Below, piece by piece: positions 45,149 through 52,841 of a DNA stretch of 64,000 nt (the first letter of the stretch is position 1; each line of letters opens with the position of its first letter). Origin of the DNA: Mediterraneibacter glycyrrhizinilyticus (GTDB taxonomy: Bacteria > Bacillota > Clostridia > Lachnospirales > Lachnospiraceae); the NCBI RefSeq assembly GCF_015560805.1, contig NZ_JADMSO010000003.1, positions 248,001 to 312,000 on the forward strand, given 5' to 3'. A model generated the notes under the pieces. It worked only from the letters and a program-made list of their open reading frames with translations. It was not told where the DNA came from and did no database searches. Both the position numbers and the translations under genes were made by a program.

Positions 45149-45235
45149 GATTATAAGCCTATATTTCATATGTGTAAATTAGAATTTGTGTGAACAAAAT
45201 TATATTTGAAGATATACAATAGAGAGCGTGATGAA

Positions 45236-45760
45236 ATGACGGATATTAGTGGTATTTTTTCGATAGGTAGTAGTACAAACCATCAATGGATTTCATTATG
45301 TGGACATTTGGAAGCCATTATTGGAAATTATTTTCTTTCACAGGCGGGAAATCCAGAAGCATATTGGTATGCTATATACTATGACTCAACAATAGACAGA
45401 TATAATGAATGTGTGGAAATAACAGATAAGAATTTAATTGGTTATGTTTATTGTGATGATAGAGTAGCCTTTGTTTTGAACAGTTTCCTTGAAAAATTTA
45501 TAAACGATACTGTAGATTATGATATTCATTATGTCGGCGTAGATTCTTTAGATGAAGAATGTATTGAGTGCAGAAGATACTCTGATTATTGTGAGCATAT
45601 TTTACCTGCTTTCTGGATAGATGACGATTTTTTGAATAATGAAAAACTTGCGTTTGATTATGAAAAATTTGAACTGATAGATGCTGGAGTTAAATATCTT
45701 AATCCCAAGCATTTTTCTGTAAAAAACTTTGTAATGTATTGCAGATTTGATAAAAAGTGA
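45236..45760 (+). CDS. Unknown acidic protein of the accessory island
   Basis: The protein of 174 residues is not recognised. It is acidic and aromatic-rich (AYWYAIYYDSTIDRYNECVEI, DDRVAFVLNSFLEKFINDTVDYDIHYVG, CRRYSDYCEHILPAFWIDDDF), with no membrane segments. Small acidic proteins of this look are often immunity or antitoxin partners, but nothing here proves it. The ATG at 45236 is chosen behind GAGAG; a TTG at 45206 in the same frame has no better site. It stands 87 bp after the previous unknown gene. Confidence 0.65.
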   Translation: MTDISGIFSIGSSTNHQWISLCGHLEAIIGNYFLSQAGNPEAYWYAIYYDSTIDRYNECVEITDKNLIGYVYCDDRVAFVLNSFLEKFINDTVDYDIHYVGVDSLDEECIECRRYSDYCEHILPAFWIDDDFLNNEKLAFDYEKFELIDAGVKYLNPKHFSVKNFVMYCRFDKK

Positions 45761-45803
45761 GATTACAGTATAATAAAAGATATTCCTTTCGTTGTTAGCG
45801 ACA

Positions 45804-45841
45804 ACTTTCAGTTTGTCTAGCGAAAAAAGAATTTATATTTG
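45804..45841 (+). repeat. Recurrent intergenic element, divergent copy D
   Basis: CTTTCAGTTTGTCTAGCG followed by AAAAAAG; aligns with copy E and more weakly with A-C. Located 44 bases after the previous stop and just before the VOC gene's ribosome-binding site. Confidence 0.5.
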
Positions 45842-45855
45842 CGAGGTAGCATGTA

Positions 45856-46218
45856 ATGAAATTAAAGAATGTTTTAATCGTTGTTAAAGATATAGAAAAA
45901 TCAAGACAGTTTTACAAAGACTTGTTTGGGCTAGATCTGGTGCTTGACAATAACGGCAACATGATTTTGACGGAGGGGCTTGTGCTTCAAGATGAGAAAA
46001 TCTGGAAAAAATTTCTGGGAAAAGAGATTGTTCAGCAAAACAATGCCTGTGAATTGTACTTTGAGGAAGAAAATATAGAAGCATTTATTGAAAAACTGGA
46101 ACAGTCTTATCCATCAATCCAATATGTGAATAAACTGATCACACATAGCTGGGGGCAAAAAGTAATCCGTTTTTATGATCCGGACGGCAACTTGATCGAA
46201 GTTGGGACACCGATGTAA
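45856..46218 (+). CDS. VOC family (glyoxalase/bleomycin-resistance-like) protein
   Basis: The 120-residue protein fits the vicinal oxygen chelate fold: MKLKNVLIVVKDIEKSRQFYKDLFGLDLV at the start and HSWGQKVIRFYDPDGNLIEVGTP at the end. Conserved His/Glu positions could bind a metal; the C-terminal Glu in LIEVG is present, while an N-terminal His is replaced by Val, so catalytic metal binding is uncertain. Such proteins act as lyases, dioxygenases or drug-binding resistance proteins. Confidence 0.86.
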   Translation: MKLKNVLIVVKDIEKSRQFYKDLFGLDLVLDNNGNMILTEGLVLQDEKIWKKFLGKEIVQQNNACELYFEEENIEAFIEKLEQSYPSIQYVNKLITHSWGQKVIRFYDPDGNLIEVGTPM

Positions 46219-46250
46219 TGTAAGAATGGAGAAAGCGAGGTGCTGCCATT

Positions 46251-46670
46251 GTGGAAGAGCGAGAGCGGATCATCTATCTGTGGTTTGAAATGTGGCTTAC
46301 CAAACAAGATTTAGGCATCGACGATATTTTTGAGGAGGATGTAACGTATGTCGAAAGCTGGGGACCGAAATATCATAACCGTAAAATGGTAAAACATTGG
46401 TTTCATGAATGGAATACGCGGGGAAAAGTTCTGGTATGGAATATTAAACAGTTTTTTCATAAAGGAGATCAAACCGTTGTAGAATGGTATTTCAAAAATA
46501 AAATGAAGGATGGAACTGTGGAGGAATTTGACGGAGTTTCCTTGATCGTATGGGCGGAGGAGCAAAAAATAAAATCATTAAAAGAATTTGGATGCAATCT
46601 GAATCGCTATGATCCTTATGAACACGGTGAAACACCAGAGTTCAGAGATGAAAAAATAAGTTGGTTTTAG
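46251..46670 (+). CDS. NTF2-like/SnoaL-like protein
   Basis: The 139-residue protein has the NTF2-like pattern: IIYLWFEMWLTKQD, IDDIFEEDVTYVESWGPKYHNRKMVKHWFHEWN, and paired strands VVEWYFKNKMKDGTVEEFDGVSLIVWAEEQKIKSLKEFG. Members bind or isomerise small hydrophobic molecules; function is unknown here. It starts with GTG behind GAGGTG. It is 32 bp after the VOC gene and probably co-transcribed. Confidence 0.78.
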   Translation: MEERERIIYLWFEMWLTKQDLGIDDIFEEDVTYVESWGPKYHNRKMVKHWFHEWNTRGKVLVWNIKQFFHKGDQTVVEWYFKNKMKDGTVEEFDGVSLIVWAEEQKIKSLKEFGCNLNRYDPYEHGETPEFRDEKISWF

Positions 46671-46726
46671 GAGCAAAAGAGCAGAGGAAATAAAAAGCTG
46701 AAAAGGGATGAAAGGAGGCTGTAAAG

Positions 46727-46825
46727 ATGGGAGAGATGGAATGGATCTTACTGGCGGCAGTGGTGTATTTGGCGGTATCTCTGATGATTTATATTCTGAT
46801 CCATGTGATCTTTCGTGAAAAATAG
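46727..46825 (+). CDS. Tiny single-span membrane peptide
   Basis: A 32-residue frame begins behind a perfect AAAGGAGG. It reads [21 protein letters not shown] and ends with LIHVIFREK, so almost the entire peptide is one transmembrane helix with acidic N- and basic C-termini. It may be a functional small protein or a toxin-like peptide; no antisense RNA was identified. Gene finders would normally miss it. Confidence 0.55.
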   Translation: MGEMEWILLAAVVYLAVSLMIYILIHVIFREK

Positions 46826-46856
46826 ACAAGTTGTGAGGGAAGAGGATAAGAAACAT

Positions 46857-46946
46857 GGAATTTACAAGTTCATTCACGTCAATACGGTTGCTCCTTTCGG
46901 AACTTTCAGAACGAAGATCAGAAAATGGAAAAAGACAGCATTGTAA
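46857..46946 (+). pseudogene. Duplicated 3' fragment of the ClbS/DfsB-like gene
   Basis: Thirty codons ([20 protein letters not shown] then KWKKTAL and stop) repeat the end of the gene at 43166-43696 with only scattered base changes. There is no matching 5' part, so it is a gene remnant left by duplication or recombination. Confidence 0.8.
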
Positions 46947-46971
46947 ATCGGAATTGATGGAGGGACATATT

Positions 46972-47309
46972 GTGAAGAAAAAATAGGGATAGGCATTGCA
47001 ATTTTAGGAATTATTATATTGTGTTTTTTGCTAAATTTATTTGTAATAGGAGAAACGATTGCTGGAAACCAATTGACATATAGTGTCACACAAAACAGTA
47101 CAACCTTGGAGCTACAAGTATCCGCAACGGATTCTGCGGTTGCCCTCAGAGGTTGGAAAATTGAACAAGAGGAAAATAAGGTGCTCATAAGTGCAAAAAA
47201 AGTACCTGTATCTTTTCTGTTTTCAAGTGGTCAATATCAAACATCTATCGACATAGACGGAATAGAAAATGTTTATTTGGGTGGTCAAATGATATGGAGT
47301 AGTAAATAA
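46972..47309 (+). pseudogene. Frameshifted small membrane-anchored protein gene
   Basis: GGAGGG and GTG at 46972 lead into AAG AAA AAA TAG, a stop after four codons. One extra A in the run of six (46978-46983) would restore a frame reading IGIGIAILGIIILCFLLN, a membrane anchor, and about 85 further residues (TYSVTQNSTTLELQVSAT to GGQMIWSSK). The start resembles the gene at 41215. An internal TTG at 47019 could still give a shortened protein. Either a true frameshift, slippage-dependent expression or a sequencing error. Confidence 0.55.
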
Positions 47310-47310
47310 A

Positions 47311-47341
47311 CTTCCGGTTCGTTTGGTGAACAATTAATTTG
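47311..47341 (+). repeat. Recurrent intergenic element, divergent copy E
   Basis: CTTCCGGTTCGTTTGGTG followed by AACAATTAATTTG, one base after the preceding stop codon; GTTC/GAAC can form a small hairpin. Last copy, at the right end of the island. Confidence 0.55.
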
Positions 47342-47431
47342 CATTTGAAGTATACAAGACAGGGGCAGATGATTTTGTTAATCTGTCTCTTTTTGATTGT
47401 TAGAAAAGGTTAGAAAAGCTGTGGTTTTTAC

Positions 47432-47459
47432 TTGACATTCTTCGATAAAGCGTTATAAT
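47432..47459 (+). promoter_or_regulatory. Promoter for the marR-MATE operon
   Basis: Perfect TTGACA and TATAAT separated by 16 bases, 60 bp before the MarR start. A MarR operator would be expected to overlap it; no clear palindrome was identified. Confidence 0.8.
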
Positions 47460-47519
47460 GATAAAGGTTCTGAAAAGAACTGTTTTAAAAGAAACAAACT
47501 GGACAGGAGGCGGGATTGT

Positions 47520-47972
47520 ATGGCTGGAACAACAGATTTTCTGATGACCGTTCAGGGAATGACGAAACTGCATGACGGTATGATCAAAATGGTCTGCGGC
47601 AAGTATCAGCTGACATTGATCGAAGGAAAGATCATCAGTTTTCTGCACAATAATCCGGGAAAAGATACGGCAGGGGACATTGTGGAGCTGCGGAGACTTT
47701 CCAAAGGAAATGTGTCTCTTGCAGTGGAAAATCTGATCCGAAAAGGACTGCTTGAAAGAGAACAGGATCATAAGGATCGGAGAAAGATCCATTTGTCGTT
47801 GTTGGCATCGGCAAAACCGATCACGGACCTGATCGAAAAAAGACAGAATGAATTTGAAGAAGAGTTGTTTCGTGGCTTTTCAGAAGAAGAGCGTAGGTTG
47901 TACATAGAGTTAAATGACCGAATGGTGGAGAACACAAAGAACACGATGAAAAGGAGAATGGAGAATGAATAA
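47520..47972 (+). CDS. MarR family transcriptional regulator
   Basis: The 150-residue protein has the winged-helix layout: ITLIEGKIISFLH-type helix, LRRLSKGNVSLAVENLIRKGLLEREQDHKDRRKIHLSLL (recognition helix and wing with the DxR motif as DHKDRRK), and C-terminal dimerisation helices. It overlaps the MATE transporter gene by eight bases and very probably represses the pair until a ligand binds. GGAGG precedes the ATG. Confidence 0.9.
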   Translation: MAGTTDFLMTVQGMTKLHDGMIKMVCGKYQLTLIEGKIISFLHNNPGKDTAGDIVELRRLSKGNVSLAVENLIRKGLLEREQDHKDRRKIHLSLLASAKPITDLIEKRQNEFEEELFRGFSEEERRLYIELNDRMVENTKNTMKRRMENE

Positions 47973-49350
47973 TGAGAAAGATTTCCTGGCAAAAGAACCA
48001 CTTGGAAAGCTTTTGATGCGGCTGGCGCTTCCGACAGTTGCGGCACAGCTGATCAATATGCTTTATAATATCGTAGACCGTATGTATATCGGACATATTC
48101 CGGATGTCGGGGCACTCGCGCTGACCGGCGTTGGAGTCTGTATGCCGCTGATCATGATCGTGTCTGCATTTGCGGCGCTTGTAGGCAACGGCGGTGCACC
48201 GCGTGCTTCGATCTTCATGGGAAAAGGAGAGAAAGAAAAAGCGGAGAAGACGTTGGGAAACTGTTTTACGACACAGCTGATCGTCTCCGCAGTTTTGACG
48301 GCGATCCTTTTGCTCTGGAACCGGAATATGCTTCTTGCATTCGGAGCCAGCGGAAATACGATCGAATATGCCGTACAGTATATGAACATTTATTCGATCG
48401 GAACTGTTTTTGTACAGCTGACACTTGGAATGAACGCGTTTATCACGGCCCAGGGATTTACAAAGACGGGAATGCTTTCGGTTCTCATCGGGGCGGTGAT
48501 CAACATCGTTCTGGATCCGATCTTTATCTTTGGCTTTGGAATGGGAGTGCGCGGAGCTGCGCTTGCAACGATTCTTTCGCAGGCATGTTCCTGTATCTGG
48601 GTGCTGACATTTTTATTTGGAAAGAAGACGACACTGCGGATCAAAAAAGAAAATATGGGACTGAGCCGTTCGGTGATCGTTCCGTGTCTGGCTCTTGGTT
48701 CCGCTGTCTTCATTATGCAGGCAAGCGAGAGCGTGATCTCTGTGTGCTTTAACTCGTCTCTTTTAAAATACGGCGGAGATATAGCGGTTGGTGCGATGAC
48801 GATCCTGACCAGCGTGATGCAGTTTGCGATGCTGCCGCTTCAGGGACTTGGGCAGGGAGCTCAGCCAATCATCAGTTATAATTACGGGGCAGGGAACAGA
48901 GAGCGTGTCAAAGGCGCATTCTGGCTGCTTTTGAAATCCAGTCTGCTTTATGCGACTCTGTTGTGGGTGCTTGTTATGTTGTTCCCGCAGATGTTTGCGG
49001 CAATGTTTACGGCAGATGCGGCATTGATCGAATTTACAAGAACCGCACTCCGGATCTATATGGCTTGTATGCTTTTGTTCGGAATCCAGATGGCATGTCA
49101 GATGACATTTATGTCCATCGGAAATGCGAAATCTTCGATCATCGTGGCGGTGATGCGAAAGTTCATCTTGCTGCTTCCTCTGATTTATATTGTACCGCAG
49201 ATCTGGAAATCCAATCAGACGATGGCGGTTTATCTGGCGGAGCCGATCGCCGATTTTTTGGCGGTGTCATTTACCGCAGTATTGTTCTTCTTCCAGTTCC
49301 GGAAAGTGCTTGCGGAAATGGAGAGAAGAAAACCAAAGCAGGAACAATAG
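47965..49350 (+). CDS. MATE family efflux transporter (second, MarR-linked)
   Basis: The 461-residue protein has about 12 membrane segments and MATE signatures LLMRLALPTVAAQLINMLYNIVDRMYIGHIP and LPLQGLGQGAQPIISYNYGAGNRERV. It belongs to the MepA-like branch, whose members export cationic dyes and drugs and are often controlled by an adjacent MarR regulator, as here. A terminator follows 20 bp after the stop. Confidence 0.93.
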   Translation: MNNEKDFLAKEPLGKLLMRLALPTVAAQLINMLYNIVDRMYIGHIPDVGALALTGVGVCMPLIMIVSAFAALVGNGGAPRASIFMGKGEKEKAEKTLGNCFTTQLIVSAVLTAILLLWNRNMLLAFGASGNTIEYAVQYMNIYSIGTVFVQLTLGMNAFITAQGFTKTGMLSVLIGAVINIVLDPIFIFGFGMGVRGAALATILSQACSCIWVLTFLFGKKTTLRIKKENMGLSRSVIVPCLALGSAVFIMQASESVISVCFNSSLLKYGGDIAVGAMTILTSVMQFAMLPLQGLGQGAQPIISYNYGAGNRERVKGAFWLLLKSSLLYATLLWVLVMLFPQMFAAMFTADAALIEFTRTALRIYMACMLLFGIQMACQMTFMSIGNAKSSIIVAVMRKFILLLPLIYIVPQIWKSNQTMAVYLAEPIADFLAVSFTAVLFFFQFRKVLAEMERRKPKQEQ

Positions 49351-49369
49351 AATATGGAAAAGCTGAAGG

Positions 49370-49408
49370 CTGTCACATGAAAATTCATGTGGCAGTTTTC
49401 TTTTTTTA
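49370..49408 (+). terminator. Terminator after the marR-MATE operon
   Basis: CTGTCACATGAA pairs with TTCATGTGGCAG (one G-U) and is followed by TTTTCTTTTTTT. Confidence 0.87.
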
Positions 49409-49437
49409 TCCGTGCAAACAGAATCTGATAAATCTAT

Positions 49438-49465
49438 GTATATTTCCGAAACTCATTCATATATT
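49438..49465 (+). promoter_or_regulatory. Candidate sigma-E promoter of spoIIIA
   Basis: GTATATT, a 13-base spacer and CATATATT resemble the mother-cell sigma-E consensus and lie 20 bp before the spoIIIAA start. spoIIIA is sigma-E dependent in known spore formers; the match is moderate. Confidence 0.45.
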
Positions 49466-49484
49466 GGTTAAAGAGGTGGACAAG

Positions 49485-50426
49485 ATGAATGAAGAAAGAA
49501 AACAGCAGCAGATTTATCAGATACTGGCGGGAAGTATCCGGAAAATCCTGGAAAGAGAATCCTTGGATTTTTCCAGACTGCAGGAGATCCGGCTCCGCGT
49601 CGGGAAGCCGCTTTTGGTCATCTGCGAAAACACGGAGCGGATCCTGTCGGGAGAGGACGGCGCGCCGTATCTGGTGACGAAAGAAGAAATCAGAGAAACG
49701 ATGGATTACATCAGCCGTTATTCTCTGTATGCATACGAAACGGAATTAAGACAGGGATTTCTTACGATTGAGGGAGGGCATCGCATCGGCGTGAGTGGAA
49801 AAGTGATCGTGGAGGGAAATAAGATCAAAAATATGCAGTATATTTCTTCGGTGAATATCCGGGCGGCGCATGAGGTGATCGGATGTGCGGATCCGGTGAT
49901 GCGGTACATAACAAAGAACAGGGAAGTGTGTCATACGCTGATCATTTCTCCGCCGTGCTGCGGTAAAACGACATTGATCCGGGATATGATCCGTCAGATT
50001 TCGGATGGAAATGCGTATGTCAAAGGCTGTACGGTGGGGGTGGTGGACGAGCGTTCCGAGTTAGGTGGATGTTATCTCGGAATCGCGCAGAATGACATCG
50101 GGATGCGGACCGATATTCTGGATTGCTGTCCGAAAGCGGAGGGGATGATCCTTTTGATCCGTTCTATGGCGCCCCGGGTGCTTGCGATCGACGAGATTGG
50201 CGGTGAAGAGGAGATACGGGCGCTGGAATATGCGATGCACTGCGGTTGCAAACTGATCGCCAGCGTACACGGAAGTGATCTGGAAGAAATTTCGGAGAGA
50301 CCGGGCGTAAAAGAATTGATCGAACAAAGGCGGTTTGAGCGGTATATTGTGCTGGATCATGAGGGAAAGCCCGGAACCGTGCGGGGGATTTACGATGAGC
50401 GGGGGATCCGGCTATGTGGAAAATGA
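49485..50426 (+). CDS. spoIIIAA: Stage III sporulation protein AA (ATPase)
   Basis: The 313-residue protein is a secretion-type ATPase with Walker A SPPCCGKTTLIRD, VGVVDERSELGG, and VLAIDEIGGEEEIRAL (Walker B region). It powers the SpoIIIA-SpoIIQ channel that joins mother cell and forespore. The ATG at 49485 follows AAGAGGTGG; the frame runs further upstream into the MATE gene but that part is unrelated. spoIIIAB overlaps its 3' end by 13 bases. Confidence 0.96.
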   Translation: MNEERKQQQIYQILAGSIRKILERESLDFSRLQEIRLRVGKPLLVICENTERILSGEDGAPYLVTKEEIRETMDYISRYSLYAYETELRQGFLTIEGGHRIGVSGKVIVEGNKIKNMQYISSVNIRAAHEVIGCADPVMRYITKNREVCHTLIISPPCCGKTTLIRDMIRQISDGNAYVKGCTVGVVDERSELGGCYLGIAQNDIGMRTDILDCCPKAEGMILLIRSMAPRVLAIDEIGGEEEIRALEYAMHCGCKLIASVHGSDLEEISERPGVKELIEQRRFERYIVLDHEGKPGTVRGIYDERGIRLCGK

Positions 50427-50932
50427 TCGGCTCCATTCTTGTACTGACGGCGACGAGCGGCGCCGGATTTCTCTATGGCATGGAGCAGCAGGATTATTTG
50501 GAAAAACTGCTTTATATCCGGCATATCATCTATATGCTGAAAGGGGAACTTGAGTACACGAAAGCGCCGCTTGGCGAAGTGTTCGGGCAGGCGGCAGTGC
50601 GGGTGAGAGAACCTTACAAAGGATGGCTTCATGGATTGGAGCGGCAGGTGGAACGTCGAAAAGAAGACGAATTCTTTAAAATCTGGATGCGCTCCATTGA
50701 CCGGGATCTGCATACACTTCATTTAAAAAGCGAGCATGTGATCCAGCTAAAAGAACTAGGGAGCTGTCTCGGAAGAATGGACAGCACATCGGAAAGCCTG
50801 CATTTAAAACTTTATGTGGAACGGTTGGAGCTGGAGATCGAAAAGGTACGGGAAAGTTTGAGTGCAAAAAAACGGATCGGAAACTGTCTGGGAGTGATGG
50901 GAGGCATTTTTTTGATCGTCATTTTGATCTAA
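50414..50932 (+). CDS. spoIIIAB: Stage III sporulation protein AB
   Basis: The 172-residue protein has an N-terminal hydrophobic segment (IGSILVLTATSGAGFLYG), a GspF-like helical domain (LYIRHIIYMLKGELEYTKAPLGEVF) and a C-terminal membrane segment (NCLGVMGGIFLIVILI). It is a component of the mother-cell side of the SpoIIIA channel. It overlaps spoIIIAA and precedes spoIIIAC by nine bases. Confidence 0.94.
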   Translation: MWKMIGSILVLTATSGAGFLYGMEQQDYLEKLLYIRHIIYMLKGELEYTKAPLGEVFGQAAVRVREPYKGWLHGLERQVERRKEDEFFKIWMRSIDRDLHTLHLKSEHVIQLKELGSCLGRMDSTSESLHLKLYVERLELEIEKVRESLSAKKRIGNCLGVMGGIFLIVILI

Positions 50933-50941
50933 GGAGGAGGC

Positions 50942-51136
50942 ATGAGTATCAATTTAATCTTTAAAATCGCTGCGGTTGGGATTCTCGTATCGATCTTAAG
51001 TCAGGTGCTGAAGCATAGCGGGAGAGATGAGCAGGCATTTTTGGTAAGTCTTGCGGGATTGATCCTTGTCCTTACCTGGGTGCTGCCTTTTATCTATGAA
51101 TTATTTGAATCCGTACAGCGGATGTTTTCACTGTAA
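50942..51136 (+). CDS. spoIIIAC: Stage III sporulation protein AC
   Basis: The 64-residue protein has two membrane segments (LIFKIAAVGILVSILSQVL and FLVSLAGLILVLTWVLPFI), as is usual for SpoIIIAC. The SQVLKHSGRDEQA connection is conserved in the family. AAGGAGGAGG precedes the ATG. Confidence 0.95.
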   Translation: MSINLIFKIAAVGILVSILSQVLKHSGRDEQAFLVSLAGLILVLTWVLPFIYELFESVQRMFSL

Positions 51137-51174
51137 ACGAAAATCCGGTCGGAAAATAGATGGAGGATACGGTC

Positions 51175-51561
51175 ATGAATATGGTACAGATCGGAATGAT
51201 CGGCGTGCTGGGAGCGCTGCTTGCGATCCAGTTCAAAGGCGGGAAAACAGAATATGGGATTTATATGAGTGTGGCGGTGAGCATTGTTCTGTTTCTTTGT
51301 ATCGTGGACCGTTTGGAAATTTTTGTGCGGACGATCGATGAGATCAGCCGTTATATCAGTGTGGATACCGGATATCTGTCCACGATGCTGAAAATGATCG
51401 GCATCACTTATATTTCGGAATTTTCATCGAGCATCTGCAAGGATACCGGATATCAGACGATCGCAGTGCAGATCGAAGTGTTCAGCAAGCTGACGATCCT
51501 TGCGATGGGAATGCCGATCCTTTTGGCGCTTCTGGAGACGATACAGGAGTTTCTCGTATGA
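51175..51561 (+). CDS. spoIIIAD: Stage III sporulation protein AD
   Basis: The protein of 128 residues has four or so hydrophobic segments, with QIGMIGVLGALLAIQFK, EYGIYMSVAVSIVLFLCIV and the family motif TYISEFSSSICKDTGYQTIA. It forms part of the channel with SpoIIIAC. The ATG at 51175 follows GGAGG by eight bases; an in-frame ATG at 51160 lies before that site. Its stop overlaps the spoIIIAE start (ATGA). Confidence 0.94.
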   Translation: MNMVQIGMIGVLGALLAIQFKGGKTEYGIYMSVAVSIVLFLCIVDRLEIFVRTIDEISRYISVDTGYLSTMLKMIGITYISEFSSSICKDTGYQTIAVQIEVFSKLTILAMGMPILLALLETIQEFLV

Positions 51562-52808
51562 GACGCGACGGGGGAGTGCAAGTGAGACGGATTCTTTGGA
51601 CTTGGCGTGTTTTCATTTTGGTCTGTCTGAGTGTCTGCATATCGGGACGGACCTGTCATGCGTCGGAAGAGACCGGCTATGCGACCGGAGAGACGGTCTC
51701 GGTATCGCGGAGCGATAAAGAGAGCTCTCTGGGACACTCAGATCCGGAATTGTGGGAGGAGATGCAGGAACGGCTTCTGGAGGCATTTGATTTTACAGAA
51801 ATGGATGAGGGGATGGAGCAAATACTGCCGGGGGAGAAACGTACATTTCGGGATGTATTGGATCCGCTCTTGTCGGGGGAGTTTGAAACGGCGTGGGAAA
51901 TGGCGAAACAGTATCTTTATGACCAGTTTTCCTTTGAATTCCGCAGTAATAAAAAGCAGTTGGTCTCGATGCTTTTGCTGGCGGTCACGGCGGCGCTTTT
52001 TTCTAATTTTGCCAGTGCGCTGCAAAATAAACAGATATCCAGGATCAGCTTTTACGTCTTATATATGCTGCTGATCACACTTTGTCTCAATACATTTCGT
52101 GTGGCGATGTCAGGGATAGAAAACAGGGTAGAAGTTCTGGTGGATTTTATGCGTGTGCTTTGCCCGGGATATTTTCTGGCGGTTGCCTTTGCGTCGGGAA
52201 GCAGCAGCGCGCTGATGTTCTACAATCTGGTTCTGATCCTGATCTATCTCGTGGAAGTCCTGATCCTGAAATTTTTGCTTCCGATGATCCATGTATATAT
52301 TATGGTGCAGGTGATGAATTATATGTTGGGGGAGGATCTGCTGACGGAGCTGGGAGAACTACTGAAAAAGCTGATCTTATGGATTTTGAAAACGTTGCTG
52401 GCACTGGTAGTCGGGATCAATGTGGTGCAGGGGCTTCTGGGACCGGCGATCGACGGACTGAAACGAAGCGCTGTGACGAAGACAGTGGAAGCGATCCCTG
52501 GGATCGGAAATACATTCGGCAGTATGACAGACGTTGTACTTGGGACAACCGTGCTGATCAAAAACGGGATCGGAATGGCAGGGGCGGTGATCCTGCTCGC
52601 AGGATGTCTCGTCCCGGTTGTCCAGATGGCAGTCCTTACTTTTTTCTATAAGCTTGCGGCTGCGCTCGTACAGCCGGTTTCGGACAAACGTATCACCGGA
52701 TGCATCAGCAGCGTCAGTTCGGGCTATGAATTGCTGCTGAAAGTATTGTGCACGGTGCTTGTTCTGTTTCTTCTGACGATCGCGGTGGCGGCAGCGGCGA
52801 CATCTTAA
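51558..52808 (+). CDS. spoIIIAE: Stage III sporulation protein AE
   Basis: The 416-residue protein has an N-terminal signal-like segment (WRVFILVCLSVCISG), an extracellular linker and then about seven hydrophobic segments (LVSMLLLAVTAALFSNFAS, FLAVAFASGSSSALMFYNLVLILIYLVEVLIL). It is the large polytopic subunit of the SpoIIIA channel. AGGAG lies eight bases before ATG 51558; a GTG at 51582 is an alternative start. Confidence 0.94.
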   Translation: MRRDGGVQVRRILWTWRVFILVCLSVCISGRTCHASEETGYATGETVSVSRSDKESSLGHSDPELWEEMQERLLEAFDFTEMDEGMEQILPGEKRTFRDVLDPLLSGEFETAWEMAKQYLYDQFSFEFRSNKKQLVSMLLLAVTAALFSNFASALQNKQISRISFYVLYMLLITLCLNTFRVAMSGIENRVEVLVDFMRVLCPGYFLAVAFASGSSSALMFYNLVLILIYLVEVLILKFLLPMIHVYIMVQVMNYMLGEDLLTELGELLKKLILWILKTLLALVVGINVVQGLLGPAIDGLKRSAVTKTVEAIPGIGNTFGSMTDVVLGTTVLIKNGIGMAGAVILLAGCLVPVVQMAVLTFFYKLAAALVQPVSDKRITGCISSVSSGYELLLKVLCTVLVLFLLTIAVAAAATS

Positions 52809-52841
52809 GAAAGAAAATGGCGGGAAAAGAGGTACGAAGCG

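Noticed and set aside
41365-47341. Repeats considered as a CRISPR array
   Set aside because: Copies are separated by whole genes, not by regular short spacers, and no cas gene is present.
41100-47400. Search for an integrase, transposase or att core bounding the island
   Set aside because: No recombinase-like protein or exact terminal direct repeat was found; mobility is inferred only from composition and the internal repeats.
48963-49484. Long in-frame extension of spoIIIAA back into the MATE gene
   Set aside because: It is the shifted frame of the MATE coding region, has no homology to SpoIIIAA, and the start at 49485 has a good ribosome-binding site and lies after a terminator.
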